Below are positions 24,893-36,900 of a DNA stretch of 64,000 bases, one piece after another. The number at the start of each line of letters is the position of its first letter. Position 1 is the first letter of the stretch. The stretch is taken from contig BRXU01000024.1 in the NCBI GenBank assembly GCA_030267565.1, positions 62,001 to 126,000 of the forward strand. The letters run 5' to 3'. The position numbers were made by a program, and so were the translations under genes. This DNA is from Pleodorina starrii. Taxonomy: Eukaryota; Chlorophyta; Chlorophyceae; Chlamydomonadales; Volvocaceae. The notes beneath the pieces were generated by a model that saw only the letters and a program-made list of their open reading frames with translations, did not search any database and had not been told where the DNA came from.

Positions 24893-27800
24893 CTAACCCC
24901 GCCGCGGCCTATCGAGCCTTTCCAGCCGCCGCCGCCGCAACTCCTCATCCGTGAGGGCTTCCGTACCCGCCGCCCAACTGCCAGCGGCAGCGGCGCCGCC
25001 GCCCCCCATGCCTTCGCGCAACTGATCATCGGCGCCCGAACCGCTGACAGCCGCTACCGTGTGTGTCGGCCCCGGGCGTGGTGCCGCCGTGCCTGCGCCT
25101 GCTGCACTAACGGCCTGCACTGCCCCGCCAACCCCACCGCCCCCGCCGCCACTCGCGTCGCCGCCGCCAAGCGTGCCCCCGCAGTTGAAGTATCGGCGGT
25201 TGGTAGTTGGCGGTTGGAAGGGGTCGGCAGCTGCGGATTGCTGTGGCTCGCCGCCGTTACGGCGTCCCGTTCCCGTGCCGTACCGTCCGCTGGCCTGCGT
25301 GCGTCCCGGGGGGGTTCCAGGAGGGCAGGAGGGGGCCGGCGGTGGCGGCAATCGGCAACGAGGGGTAGCATTTGGCAGGGAGGACCGTGTAGGATTGGGG
25401 GATCGGCTTGAGGAACAGACTCCCGAGGACTGCCGCGCGCAGGGGAGGATGATCTCGTGACAAAGCGACGTTCGCAGGAATCGAACAGCGCTTGGGGCGT
25501 CTGGTGCGCGTCTTCGAGACATTCACGCTGTCCTCCCCTCCCCCCCGCCCCCCGCCGCACAGTCGCCAAAACCCCCGTTGACGTGTTTCCCGCATTACCA
25601 GCCTGTTGTTTTCGGCTCGATGATCAGCACCCCTCCCGGCTCCTTCGCGCCCCCCGGGCCCCCCTGGGCGTGCTGCGCTCTTGTTGCGCTCGTGTAGGAA
25701 ACAACCGCGCGCACAGCGCATGACAGGCCCACTCCTGGGGTCTTCTTTATTACCCCCGAGGTTGGAAGGGGGGGGATTGGGCCCCTCGCTGGGTCCGTTC
25801 CCCAACCTCGCCTCCGCTGCGTCGCATCGTTGATAGCCCCTTCTCCCCAAAAGCAGCCCCGTACGCCCTGGGCCCAGGCCTACCCCATCCCATCACGTTC
25901 TATCACAACCCCAGGGTGTCGCGCTCCCGAACCCCAGTCCCCAGGGCCGCTGAGGCGGCATGTCCCTGCATGTACCCGCGAATACGTGCGAGAGCGATGA
26001 AGAGACGAAACAAACAACGGTGAGGACGACGACGACGACATGCGACCAGACAGCAGCGGAGTGGTGTGGAGTAATGTGGAGTGGAGTGCCCGATTGAGTC
26101 GCCGTTCGTGCACAGCTCAACCAGCCCCTGCCCGCCCCGCCCCCGGCCGGACGGGACCAGGGGCAGGGGGACCGAGGGCAGCAGCGGGAGCCCTGCGCCC
26201 ACGTGTCGCTCGGCGCGGTGATTCGCCCGGCCTGTGCAGATGTGCAGACGTGGGAACTGCGGATGCAGGCGGCGATGCAAGCGGGCGAACACGCGAGAAC
26301 ACGGGCGGGCACTCTCGGTGCACGCAGCCCGCCACGCCACCCACCGCCCCCGGGGCCCTCTCCAGCCGCTCCAGCCGCCTCTGCCGCATCTCCTCGGGTG
26401 TCATACCACCGGCCGTGCGTCCTCCTCCTCCTCCTCCTCCTCCTCCATCGCCGTCAGAATCGCCGTCGTCCGAATCGTCGGCAGCCCTGACATGCCGCCG
26501 CCGCTGCTCCATCCCATCCCTGGATCGTAGTCCAGCCGCATCCCATCCTCCGAAACCACCACCGCCGCCGCCGCCGCCGCCACCGCCGTCGCCACCGCTG
26601 TAGCCGTAACCGTCGTTGCGGCTATCACTACCACCGGCGCCGCCGGTGCCACCACCGCCGCGGCCGCCGCTGCCGCCGAGGACGTGACCCGCCCGTGCCG
26701 CCGGTTGCTGATCCGCAGCTGTACGGGCACCGACGACAGCGGCGCCGCCGCCGCCACCTAGCCTGCGGCCACCCTCCCGGGGCATCTGCCGTCTGCGGAG
26801 GCTGTTGACGCAGCGGACGTACCACCGGCGGGCCTGAGGTCGGGGGTGGGGTGGTAGGGGGAACAAGCCGGTGGGTGTGGGTGCGGATAGGGGCGGAATG
26901 GGTAAAAGAAAATGTCCGAATACGGTAAGCTAACTGAAGGGGCCGGGGTGGAGGAAAGCGAGCGCCGCAAATTGCGAAGCAGCCTGAGTGCCCAAACCGG
27001 AGGTTATTACCGTACATGATATATAGCGCTGCGAAGGGATTTTTAAGGAAACAACCACAACTTGCAATGCGCAGCGGGTCAAGGGCGGGGAAGAGGGGGG
27101 CCGGACGAAAGAGGCAAGCGGAGAAACACGAGGCAAAGGAGCGCACTGCTACTGTTGTTGCTGCTGCTGCTGCCTCTGTTGTTGCTGCGAGAAGCAAACC
27201 TCGCGAGAGGAGGCGCCACAAGCCTCAGTCTCTCAACCACAGGCTCGGCCTCAAAGACAAATCGCCTCCCACCTGGCCAGCCTTCTCGCACGAGCTCGCA
27301 GCTCTAACAAAAAGAGAGCCGAATCGCCTCCACCGGCGCTCTACCCCTGGGGGCAGGGGCTAAAAAAGGGCGCCCCAACATCCACCCAGGCGACGAGACA
27401 AGGAAGAGTCTACCCGGTCCAGACTCCGGCCCGAAGGGGAGCCACCCCGGGGCTGAACCCCTGGGCCCTGGCCAAGGACACCCACACAGTCAGCCAGCAA
27501 GACACGGAGGGCCTGGTGTGGCCTGGACTGGACCGCCACACCACTCGAATCAAGACGCGGCCAGTGCACCTGAGAGCGCAAGAGACACACACACACACAC
27601 ACATGGAGACATGGGCCCCGAAGGCTGGCTGAACACCTGGCGCCTAACCAAGCAACGCACACACACCTCCCGGGGGCGGCCTCCACTACCTCGCAGCCTC
27701 GCCAACCCACCGCAGAGACACCTGGCCCACACGGCAGTCTCCTCCTGGGGGCTGTAAGGGCCCCCTGAAGCTGCCCAACTCAAAACAAAGAAAGACACCT

Positions 27801-30800
27801 TTGGTCGCTGCCTGCTCTCGCCCACCACACAGAGACCCCTTCCCCTCCGTCCCTGGCGGGCCGAGCCCAGCACCACCCAACCTCCCTCTTCACCGCCTCC
27901 CTCTCCTCCTCCCGCCACCCGCCACTCCCAAAAGCCTCCCTCGCCGCCCCCTGCCGCCCGCCAGCCAAGACAAAGACAACACCCCCCACTCCTCTACGGG
28001 CCCCAGCTCCCCGGGAGGGAGGGAGGGGACACACGCACACGCACATGCAAAACGCACCGCCCGGCCTCGCCCCGCAAAGCTGGCCCACGAGACCCGCTGC
28101 TGTTATCGCTGCTGTTGTTGCTGCTGTTATCGCTGCTGTTGTTGCTGCTGTTGTTGCTGCTGTTGTTGATACTGCTGTTGTTGATGCTGTTGATGATGGT
28201 GCGGTCTGCGGCTGCCGGGGCCAGCAAACGTTTTTGCGTTCGGTTATGTTCTGGTGTGCTCTTGCTCCCGATCCAACCCGACCCACCGACCCACCGAGCC
28301 CCGCGGACCCACCTCTCCTCGGGCGCTCCTCGCCGCCGGCTCAATCACCCTCACGTGCAGCAGGCCCGCCAGGATACCCGCCAGGTGGCCCAGGAAGGAC
28401 ACGTGCGGTGTCAGGTACGAGGCAAGGAACAGCTCCGCCCAGCAAGCGTACTGCAGCAGGCATGCCGTATACAAGGGGCGAGGCAGCGACGGGGCTGGGC
28501 GAGGTCCGGGGCGCGGTGGGTTGGGGTGGGGTGCGACTTGCGAGGCCGCGGAGGAGGTGGGTTGCGGACATGCGGGGACCGCCATCGAGGAGCCAAAGGT
28601 TGCCGGGGTCGATAGAAGGCGAGCCGGGTTAGATCCTCAGCCGCAGGAGGCCGTGCGCAATGCCCTCGTACCGGCCGTACGGCACACTCCTGTCGTACCT
28701 TGGTCGGCACCCTGATCCCCATGACGTCGCTGTAGTCGGGGGAGTGGCGCGTCAGAACCACCTGCACGTGGGGGGAGCGCGGAGAGAAAGTGTTGGGGTT
28801 TCAGCTTTTCGTGTTTCGCAGCGCTGAAGAGCACCGGCGAAGCCCGCTTCCTCGCCCCGGCTCCGGGGTCCCAACCTCCGCCTCGCTTTCCGCTGCCTTC
28901 CAAGCCCGGCTTGTCTGCCCTTCCATGACACATCCAATACCCCCAGCACCCCTCCTCACCGCCATCCTCATCCCCAGCACTACCCCCTCCCCCCACACGC
29001 CTCGACGATACAACCCCGCCTGACTTACAGCCCCTCACCTTGAGGGCGAAGAGCACATCCGAGAATCCCGCCACCCGCAGGTCCCTGTACAGGTACCTGA
29101 CCGCGGTCATGGGTGGTTGGCGAGGAGGGTGACGAAGGAGGGCGGGACGGGGTTGGTGAGAAAGCAAATCGGAGCGGGGCGGAGATAAACAGTGCCCAGG
29201 TAGGACTGGGCGCACATGGGTGTGGGTATGCTGGGCGGAGGGAACAGGGAAGGGAAGGGAGGCCGCATGCTGGGCTAGCAGAGGTGTGCGGGACCGGTAT
29301 GTCTGTGAAGGCCCGTGAAGGGCTGTGAAGGGTCGTAAGCCCAGATGCACAGGTTACGTCACCTCGTGATGCACACATTGTACGTTTGTACCGTATAATG
29401 GTATGCATATCTCTATGTCGTGCCCGCCTCGCCCCGCCCGCCCGGCAGGGACCCGGCCTGCCCGTGCGCCGGTCCAACCCGTGCATGTTCCAACCCAACT
29501 CAGCCTTGCAGCCATCAACTTGCCGTACCTGTAACCGGGAATCTGAGACGACAGCAGCACGGTTAACACGATGTACAATCCTTGTGACAGGAGGAGCAGC
29601 TCCGAAACCAGCGCCGCGAATAGTTTGGTGCCGTACCGCCGCTCCAATTGCACGCCCTGAAGCCGTCGCCACCACCGCCATCACCGCCGCCACCAGCCGC
29701 CGCCGAATGCGGGAAGGCCGTGGCCGGACCGGGGGTTTAGAGGGCTTAAGATGAGGGCCGGGGAAAAACCGCGGGAGGGCGGGCGGGCGGTTGGGCGCAC
29801 GCAGGTAAGGTCCAGCTCCAACACGGGACGCCGTAACGCGACTAGAAACCCAAACCGGGACGCCCCTCGGCCTACGGGGCCGTGCATGTCTGCACGAGGG
29901 CCCGCGGACGCGAATACGTTCTAATTCCGATTCCGATCCCGATTCCGATTCCGCCGCTGCCGCCCAGGGGTGTCCCCGCCGAGCCTGGGGAGCTCCCTCC
30001 ACTGTCCGCGGGGGCCGCGTGCGGAGGAACCCGACATCGCATAACGGTACTCATCCGGAAGGAGCAGACAGCGGGGTAAAAGAAATCGGCCCGGGACGAG
30101 GGAACGCAACGAAGTTACCTGGGATATTACCTGAGGATTACCTGAAATCGCCAGCTGAAAGAAAGCGAGCGCGCGGCCGCGTCGCCGCCGCCGTGTGTGT
30201 GTATATTTCGAATGGACTGGATCAGGAGGGCGCGTTGAGACCTCATCCAGGGCTGAAACTCGCATGCGGCTGCCCCACTTTTGCCCCTCCCTACAACGTC
30301 CGCAGTGACTCATTGTTATATAAAGGAGCATATCACTCCCTGACCCCTCCCAGGCAGAATTCCGGCCCCACTCCCCGGGATGGGGGGCCCCGGTGATGCC
30401 CAACGAGGGAGCGCCCCCCACTCGGGGGGGCGGGGGGCAAGCTCCGGAGGCTCACCGCCGCGGCTGCGGCGTGTCCTTGCCGTACCATGCCGTACCTTCC
30501 ACAGAAGACTTGACATGTTGTAGTACAGGTGCCACTGCGGCAGGTGCCGGAGGGGGCCGGGTTCAGAGGGAAGCACATTGTAAGTTGCGTACAGGTACTG
30601 CCTGCACACATGGATGGCCGTTGGCCGATGTCGTACACCCACGCCGTACCTCGTCCAGGTGGAGGAAGGCGGAGCTCAACAGCCGCCACCACTCTCCCCT
30701 CTGCGGGGGGGCGGCGGCATGGCGGCAAATGCCGAACAGCGGCGCATCAAACGCGACTTACTCGTGCACAGAACGGAATGGCGTTTCACCGGGAGCGTTT

Positions 30801-31509
30801 AAGAGATAAAAACAGTCAATCTGCGCATTTGCGGCTGGCCCATATGTATGCAAGTATGCTTGGCAGATGCGCTGAAACCCATACCGGTATGTCCTCCCAG
30901 ATATAACACCTTCCCCTCGCATCCTTCTCGCGGCTGGGCCTGGAGCCTGAACGTACCTAGCCAGGCTGCGCCCCTCCCCTCACACCCTGCCGAGAGTCCA
31001 GGATAAACGCGTTCACAGGGAGGGAGATAGAGGGGGCCATTTGTTGGCTGGACCTCGAGGCAACTCACCTCTAGGATGAGGCGCGGCTGCAGGGCGCCAT
31101 CCAATAACCGTAGGAGCGCCTTGGGCGGCAAGAACTCCCGAAGGTCAACGAAGAAGAGGAGGGCGTTGACTGCGATGTGCGGCCAGGGGGGCGCCGGGCA
31201 AGAAGCCGGTAGGGAGGAAGCGGAGGGACGGTCGGGGACGAAGGGGTTGGCGGCGTCAGGTGGGGTGGGGTTCTCGTGCCGTCGTGCATTACCCCATCAT
31301 CCGACACTGGAAGCTGCTTGGGAGACAGACGAGACACCCGAGCACTTCTGCGCCTGCAAGCCCGGGTGGGCAAGAGGAAGCCACTTGCCTGCCACCAGCG
31401 CTATCGTCACGGGGGGCTTGTACTCCAGCTGCAGGATGCGCGCCGCGAGCTGCGCGAGCAGCAGCGCGGCATGCGGGTTCCTGAGCTGCGGCCTGCGTCC
31501 GCGATGCAT
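24893..31509 (-). CDS. Rhomboid-family intramembrane protease (RBL13/14, RHBDD1 type)
   Basis: Eight minus-strand exons are secure: 31509-31389, 31169-31069, 30700-30650, 30534-30496, 29656-29529, 29096-29039, 28761-28699 and 28450-28355. They encode residues 1-219: KPPVTIALVAVNALLFF, RGEWWRLLSSAFLHLDE, WHLYYNMSSLLWK, then GFSDVLFALK with the nucleophile Ser159, and SFLGHLAGILAGLLH with His209. This is the six-helix rhomboid core of the plant RBL14/animal RHBDD1 group, which cleaves membrane proteins. The first intron is GC-AG (AG|GCAAGT); a GT donor would break the frame. In GxSG the last Gly is Asp160. The 3' exons are less certain. Two minus-strand frames end in an EE-(M/L)-R-x-RRLERL motif like RBL14 tails (in 26840-26117 and 25100-24893). 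The second carries the stop and is followed by TGTAA. A repeat fragment sits in the 28.35-26.84 kb intron. Confidence 0.82.
27340..27680 (-). mobile_element. Dispersed repeat within a rhomboid intron (copy 2)
   Basis: The minus strand closely matches 14860-15195 and ends at the same point (GGTAGAGCGCCGGTGGA). Relative to the rhomboid transcript it lies in sense orientation. A (CA)n tract at about 27586-27603 is longer than in the other copy. Confidence 0.6.
28096..28200 (+). repeat. Trinucleotide microsatellite (CTG/TTG)n
   Basis: About 100 bp of interspersed CTG, TTG and occasional TAT/GAT triplets, lying in the rhomboid intron downstream (in gene sense) of exon 8. A shorter similar tract is at 27148-27190. 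Confidence 0.8.
29934..29956 (+). repeat. Hexanucleotide repeat (GATTCC)n
   Basis: About four imperfect GATTCC units inside the rhomboid intron between 30496 and 29656. Related GGATCT repeats are at 35171-35195 and 48266-48300. Confidence 0.7.
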
Positions 31510-32584
31510 CTCCGCTTCACCCTTATAATAGTAATTGTCTTTGTAGGTTATATGGTCTGCGACTGCTGGAACTTAGAGCCTCGCTGCTATCATCGCGGTT
31601 CGCGGGCGAAGCTCCAGCGACTTCCGTATCTCATATTTAGACCTGAACCTTGATTGTAAAATTTGCCAAGGCGCTCCTGCATAACAGAAGTAAAACTTCC
31701 GGAGCGGAAGTGTGTGACATTGAACGACCGGACGCGTATTCGCGGCAAGTCTTCAGGTACGGACTCGTACGGGATGCAGGAGTTGGTGAGAGCGGTTCGC
31801 CCCTTCTATATGTGCAGACCCTGAAGCCCTGACGGGTCGTAATCACCGCAATCACCGATGTATCGGAAGTGGAGCGACGAGAGGCCGCTGAGGACACATC
31901 CCACTTGCAGGTCGGTCAATGGACCCCTGGGCCGCAGGATGTGGCCGGGGAACTGTCAAATGCGAAAGCGTTTTGAGGGTTCCGAGGCGTCTCGCTGCGC
32001 TTGCCCGGCCGTTTGTCTCAGGCAGGGGATGCACATCGCGTTCCACTTCGGATGCCCGTGCCGAGTATCATTTCGGGGTCCAAGACCCTTTTTCACCCGC
32101 TTGTTTCCACGCGGGAACCCGTTCATTCACGTCCCTACGGGACCCACACGGACCGACAGTCAGCAGTCGCACCCAAGTGAGGGCATGCATGCATGAAGTG
32201 CGCCATTTCTTAACCCAAGAGGACAGCGTCGAGTTCGGTTAAGCTCGAGTACGGCACCACCGAGTACGCTGTGCGACCGGGTACGAACGCCCTCAGGCCC
32301 CAGCGACAGGAAGCGGCCGGGCGCATCTTTCCTTGCAGCTCTTCCTGGCAAAATCCCCCCCATGGAATCCGAGATAAGCTTTTTGGCGATTGGACGTAAC
32401 CGTGCATTACTGCTGCCCCGCAACCAAATGCAGTCTCCGGGAGTGACTGGCGCAGGGCAGGTCGTCCAGGTCGACCATTTGTGCCACTTCTGAGGTTTGT
32501 TCCTTGTAGCTGCCCTCAGCTATATAGTGAAGCCGGCCATCGGCTGACGAGGAAGCGACCCGCCGATCAACGGGGAAGGGGCAA
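31510..32584. other. Intergenic start of the rhomboid-ClpR divergent spacer
   Basis: Two genes diverge from this 2.4-kb spacer. A minus-strand ATTATAAG at about 31523-31533 lies close to the rhomboid ATG. No coding sequence is recognised. The second half of the spacer is occupied by the T-depleted tract and hairpin run listed next. Confidence 0.4.
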
Positions 32585-33320
32585 TTGACGAGGACCTTTA
32601 CACTGCAGCGAGAGCACAGCACAAAGCGCGGAGCGCCAAAGCGCGGAGCGCCAAAACAAACACCAGCCCGGAGCGCGCAAGTGAAAAGCGCGCGGCCGAC
32701 GCCACCGGCGCGCGGGCAAACAGACGAGACGGCCAGCCAGCCGAGCAGGCCGCCCGGGGGCAGCGAGACGAGCCGCGGCAACCGAGGCAAACCCCCAACC
32801 CAACCAGAAGCTCCGGGCGCAGACAACCGAACACCGCCAACCAGGCCGAGAAACCCGACCGCGAGCAAGTGCCAAAAGGCGCACGCCTGCAACCCCTATG
32901 ATTCCCGCAACGAGAACCGGCACGGGACAAACGCGGCGGGGAAAAACGGGAACAGGGGCACCACAAGGCCAAAAAACCCCACCGCCGCCCCGGCCGGCAC
33001 AACACAACGAAACCAGCGACACACAAGTCAGCCCGAAACCCAACACCCACCCGGCGGAGGGCTGGCCCCTTGCCGCCCACGGCCCCGTGAGCGGAGGGCT
33101 GGTCCCGGTCCGCGAGCACGGCCGTCTGTCCAACCGACATCCCTCAAGCACCGCACACACACGACCCAGCGGCGAGCTCCGCCAGCACACGCCAGCCACC
33201 ACGGGCGCGGGGCCGTCACCAGGGGCCCAAGCGCCGCCACGAAAAGACTCCAGCGGGCGGCCTGCACGGCACAAAAGGGGGCGGGAGCGCGAGCCAGGGA
33301 GGCTCGGGCGGGGCGGGAAA
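32585..33320 (+). other. T-depleted tract, possible mobile-element ORF
   Basis: By hand count the plus strand has 9 T in 32641-33060 (about 2%) and 26 T in 32641-33320 (about 4%), against roughly 20% nearby. The plus strand is open for 248 codons from ATG 32585, giving a basic, Pro/Thr/Arg-rich, hydrophobic-poor product. With so few T, stop codons can hardly occur in any plus frame, so openness is weak evidence for coding. A repeated GCGCGGAGCGCCAAA occurs at 32626-32655. It could be the basic N-terminal ORF of a retroelement, or non-coding. Confidence 0.5.
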
Positions 33321-33327
33321 CTAGATG

Positions 33328-33469
33328 ACTCACAGCGATGTGAGTGCTCTCGAGAAGTGAAGGCAGAATGCCTGAACGCAGCGAGAACCGAAGGTAAAGC
33401 TTCGGTCAGCTGTACGACGTCGTAACAAACCTAGCTCAGTCTCTACGATCGCTTCGCTCCTTCGAGACT
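33328..33469 (+). ncRNA. Run of short perfect hairpins, possible structured RNA
   Basis: Consecutive inverted repeats occupy about 140 bp: ACTCAC/GTGAGT (33328-33345), AGGCA/TGCCT (33361-33373), ACCGAAG/CTTCGGT (33387-33406), the palindrome TACGACGTCGTA (33413-33424) and AGTCTC/GAGACT (33438-33469). The run starts right where the T-depleted tract ends. I could not match it to hammerhead, HDV-like, group I or group II cores. It may be the structured end of a retroelement. Confidence 0.4.
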
Positions 33470-33901
33470 AAGCTTCTGTTAAAGCGCTATGCCTAGCAGG
33501 GTGTGCAGACTATCCCTGTGGCAGCTCATTCTCAGTGGGGATTGCTGACCTATGGCGGGCAATCCGCAGTTGGACGGCCCCCCGCCCGGAGGCCCGGTGG
33601 ACCGTGGTGGACGCCCACGGAGAGTCCCTTGGATCCAGGCAGCGGCATTCTATATGCATCATACCTTTTGTAAATAAGACAGGATAGTAAAGATTTTCCC
33701 TTATTATGTGAATGGGTTTCTGGGTTAGAACGCAGGGCCCTGGCCTCTCGACAGGTCGCGGTTGGTTTCGATGCTACTCTCGGTCAGTCTTTCCAGGCAG
33801 CTCCCTCACCCTTGATCGGTTAGCATGAAAAAGCCATTGTCAAAGATCTGCATAATCTAACTTGTATGCTTCGATAAGACCGCGACAAGGGAGTAAAAGT
33901 T

Positions 33902-36900
33902 ATGCAGAGGCTGGCCGGCAGCCCGGCGGGCTGCCTGGGCCGTTGCCCAGGATATGTAGGCAAGACGTTGGTGCCTCAGCGCTTGACGCAGTGTGCGCGG
34001 CCATCTCATGGCTCGCGGCGAGGAAGCGTCGTTGTCCAAGCGGTGAGGGAACAGCAAGCAAAGGGAGGAGGACCGTAGCCACCACAAATGGCAGACATTA
34101 CTTTCTTGCTGATTGCGCTCGCAGCGTAAACTAGCGCATCTTAGGAAGAAGATGTGGAAGGAGGCTGGGCCGCCACCGGACCTCGCTACGCGCCTTTTTA
34201 CGGAGCGGATCATGTACCTGGTGCGTCAGCAACTTCACTTGTCTTGTTGAGGGGCGATGTGCAACGCGTTGTCAACGCCGGTCCGCGATGGTTTGGTTGC
34301 GCAGGGCATGCCTATCGACTCCTCGGTCGCTGAGCTGCTCACAGCGCAGCTGATTGTTCTGGTTCAAGAAGCGCCGGATCCTATCTTCTTCTACATCAAC
34401 TCGACTGGCATCGCGGTGCGAAAGGGTTGTGTCCTGGTGTCGGCAGGGGCATCACACCGTGTCCTGGCTTCGCCTCGTCAACGTGCTCCCGCGCGCTCCC
34501 GGCCGTGCAGAAAAGCACGACCAAGTTCGGGAACGAGCACGAGGCGATCGCCGTGTACCATATGATGAAGGGCGTGCAGAAGTTCTGCCCCATTTACACG
34601 CTTTGCGTCGGCAACGCGTTCGGAGAGGCGGCATTGCTGCTCAGCGCAGGGTCCCCGGTAGGCAGACACAACGGGGGCAGGCATTACTGGGGATTGGGTG
34701 CACGGGGAGATATGAAACGTGCTTCTGAGGGGTTTGGGGGCGGAGGGGGGAAGGGACGGCGGAGTTACTGCCGCAACGCAGGACGGAAGCCGCGCCTCCG
34801 CTGTGAGGGTGGGGGGGCGGCATCGGTTGCGATGACGGCGGGGAAATTGCATCCTCTTATAACTGCAGCCCCCCTACTTGTCAAGATGCGACCGCTCTCC
34901 TCGCTTCTCACGCGTGCAAGTGGGTCGCCGTGGGGGAGGATCATGCCGCCACCAAGCGGGTTGACCTTCCTGCACCAGCGGTGCACTCACCTTCGCAAGG
35001 GCCCGCCGGCTGGGCGTTGGTCGCCAGCTGCCAGCTCCTTCGCCTCCTTGATGACGGTTCCGGCGCCGATCCGGGCTCTGGGATGGCGGGCTTGGCCCCT
35101 TCCGAGCCCGACCTGCAGACACCTGCGGCTTGAAGCCGAGCTCCAGTCAGAGCCCCATCTCCGGGAGCTTGGATCTGCATTTGGATCTGGATCTCGTCTG
35201 CTGTTGGGCACCCGGGCAGAGCCGTTGGACGCTCAGCGCGCCGGGCTGTGACTGCCTGCTCAGATGAGGACATATGCGCCATACACGGCTTGCGTGCGCC
35301 CGCAAAGGCGCATGCTCCGGCGCGCCGGTGAAGGAGCAGCGGCGCGAGGAGCAGTGGCAGCAACAATCAGAGTAGCGGCGGCGCTGTCTTCGGTATCCCG
35401 CTTGGGGCTGCCAGCTGCAGGGGGCGGGTTTGTGGGACGGCGCGACAGCGCAGCGGTCCCGGTGACCCTGCGGCCCCAAAACGTGTCCTTACGCTATATA
35501 CGCTGCTCCCACACCCTTTTCCCGGGGCTCCTGCCCGTGCGGGGTCCTCCGCCCTCTTCCCCCCTTCCCCGCAATCCTACCGTAATCTAGCCTCCTCCTC
35601 CTCCTCTGTCCTCGCCCTCCGACCACTTTGCGCTCACCCACACCCACCTATCCTGTCCTCCCCCTCCCCCCTTCCCTACTTCTCACCGGTCAGGGCAAGC
35701 GTGCCGCCCTGCGCTCGGCCACCATCATGCTGCGCCAGCCCCTGCAGCGGCTCAACGGCATGCAGGCGTCCGACATTGACATTTACCGCAAAATCACGCG
35801 CGAGAAGACGCAGACTATGGTGAGGCAGAAACGTGGCTGTGCACGGGGGCGGGTGGCAGGGGTGTTGAGGAGGGGCGGAAAAAAGCCCCTTTGGACCCGG
35901 ACAGGATCCGGAAGCTGGCGGGGCAGGAGGGACGGCAGGAGGGCACCTGCACAGGGGAGGGGGCGGGGGCATATAGTGGAGCGGGGCGGGATGTCCGGGT
36001 GGCAGGTTGCTGGGTGGTATAGCGGGTCGGACGGGGGAGGTGGGAGGCGGCATGTAACGTAGGGGAACGTCACACGTAAGCGGAAGCGAACAAGCTATAA
36101 CCCGAAGGTAATCGGTTAGTTGGCACTTGAAGGCCAATGTACGCCTTAACGGGACTAACCGGGAAGTACGACAAGTACAATAACACGTCCTAACAGCTAG
36201 TGGTGACAGGTAATCACTGAGTAGCCGTCTCATTGACAGAGTTACTGCACCCGTATTGACGGTTGCACATGACAGTCTCACCCACCGTTCCAGTGCAGCC
36301 TGCATGTCAGATTTGAACTTTAGAGCGACGCCATTGTGCAAACGAGCACCGTTAGGGGGCTCGCGCGGCATGTCGTTCAGAAAATCACATGGCGAAGGCG
36401 GGCGTGGGCACGGCAGCGTTGACGCGGGCGGGTTGGACGTGATCTGGAGCTGGGTAGGATGTCTTTGCGGTCTGGCGGGCCTGGAGGGGCAGAGAGGAGG
36501 GGTTTGAGGGCCGGTCCTTCGCCCTGGGGCATATGCGAGGGGGCCGATCACCGGCCCCTTGGGCTGGGGCGCTAGCGTATGGCAGAGGGAAGGGAAGGGG
36601 GGTTGCGCGCCAGTGCTAAGACTTCACTGTGGATGACGGGGGGCCACGCCCCTGGCCCTGCCGCTCCGAACAGCGCGCAAGTGCCTTGATGGGGAAAGGT
36701 AGAATGAGGGGGAACAGGGACAGGGACAAAGGCAGACAGTGAAACGAAGCTTTAGGGCGCAAGCGATAGGTGGCCGCGTGGTATGGCTGCTGGGTGATGC
36801 ACGGGAGCTTGGAGGCGCGGTGGCGGCGGGAATGGTGGCGGTGGAGTAGCGCATACGTGTCGGGCGGGGGTTTCCCGGCTGCACATGCGGGCGGGAACTG

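Noticed and set aside
33328..33469. Hammerhead, HDV-like or group I/II intron core in the hairpin run
   Set aside because: Conserved catalytic core words could not be aligned; only the hairpins themselves are supported.
35676..36551. 291-codon minus frame opposite the ClpR gene
   Set aside because: It overlaps ClpR exon 5 on the opposite strand and is Pro/Arg-rich by composition; it is a shadow of the real gene and its introns.
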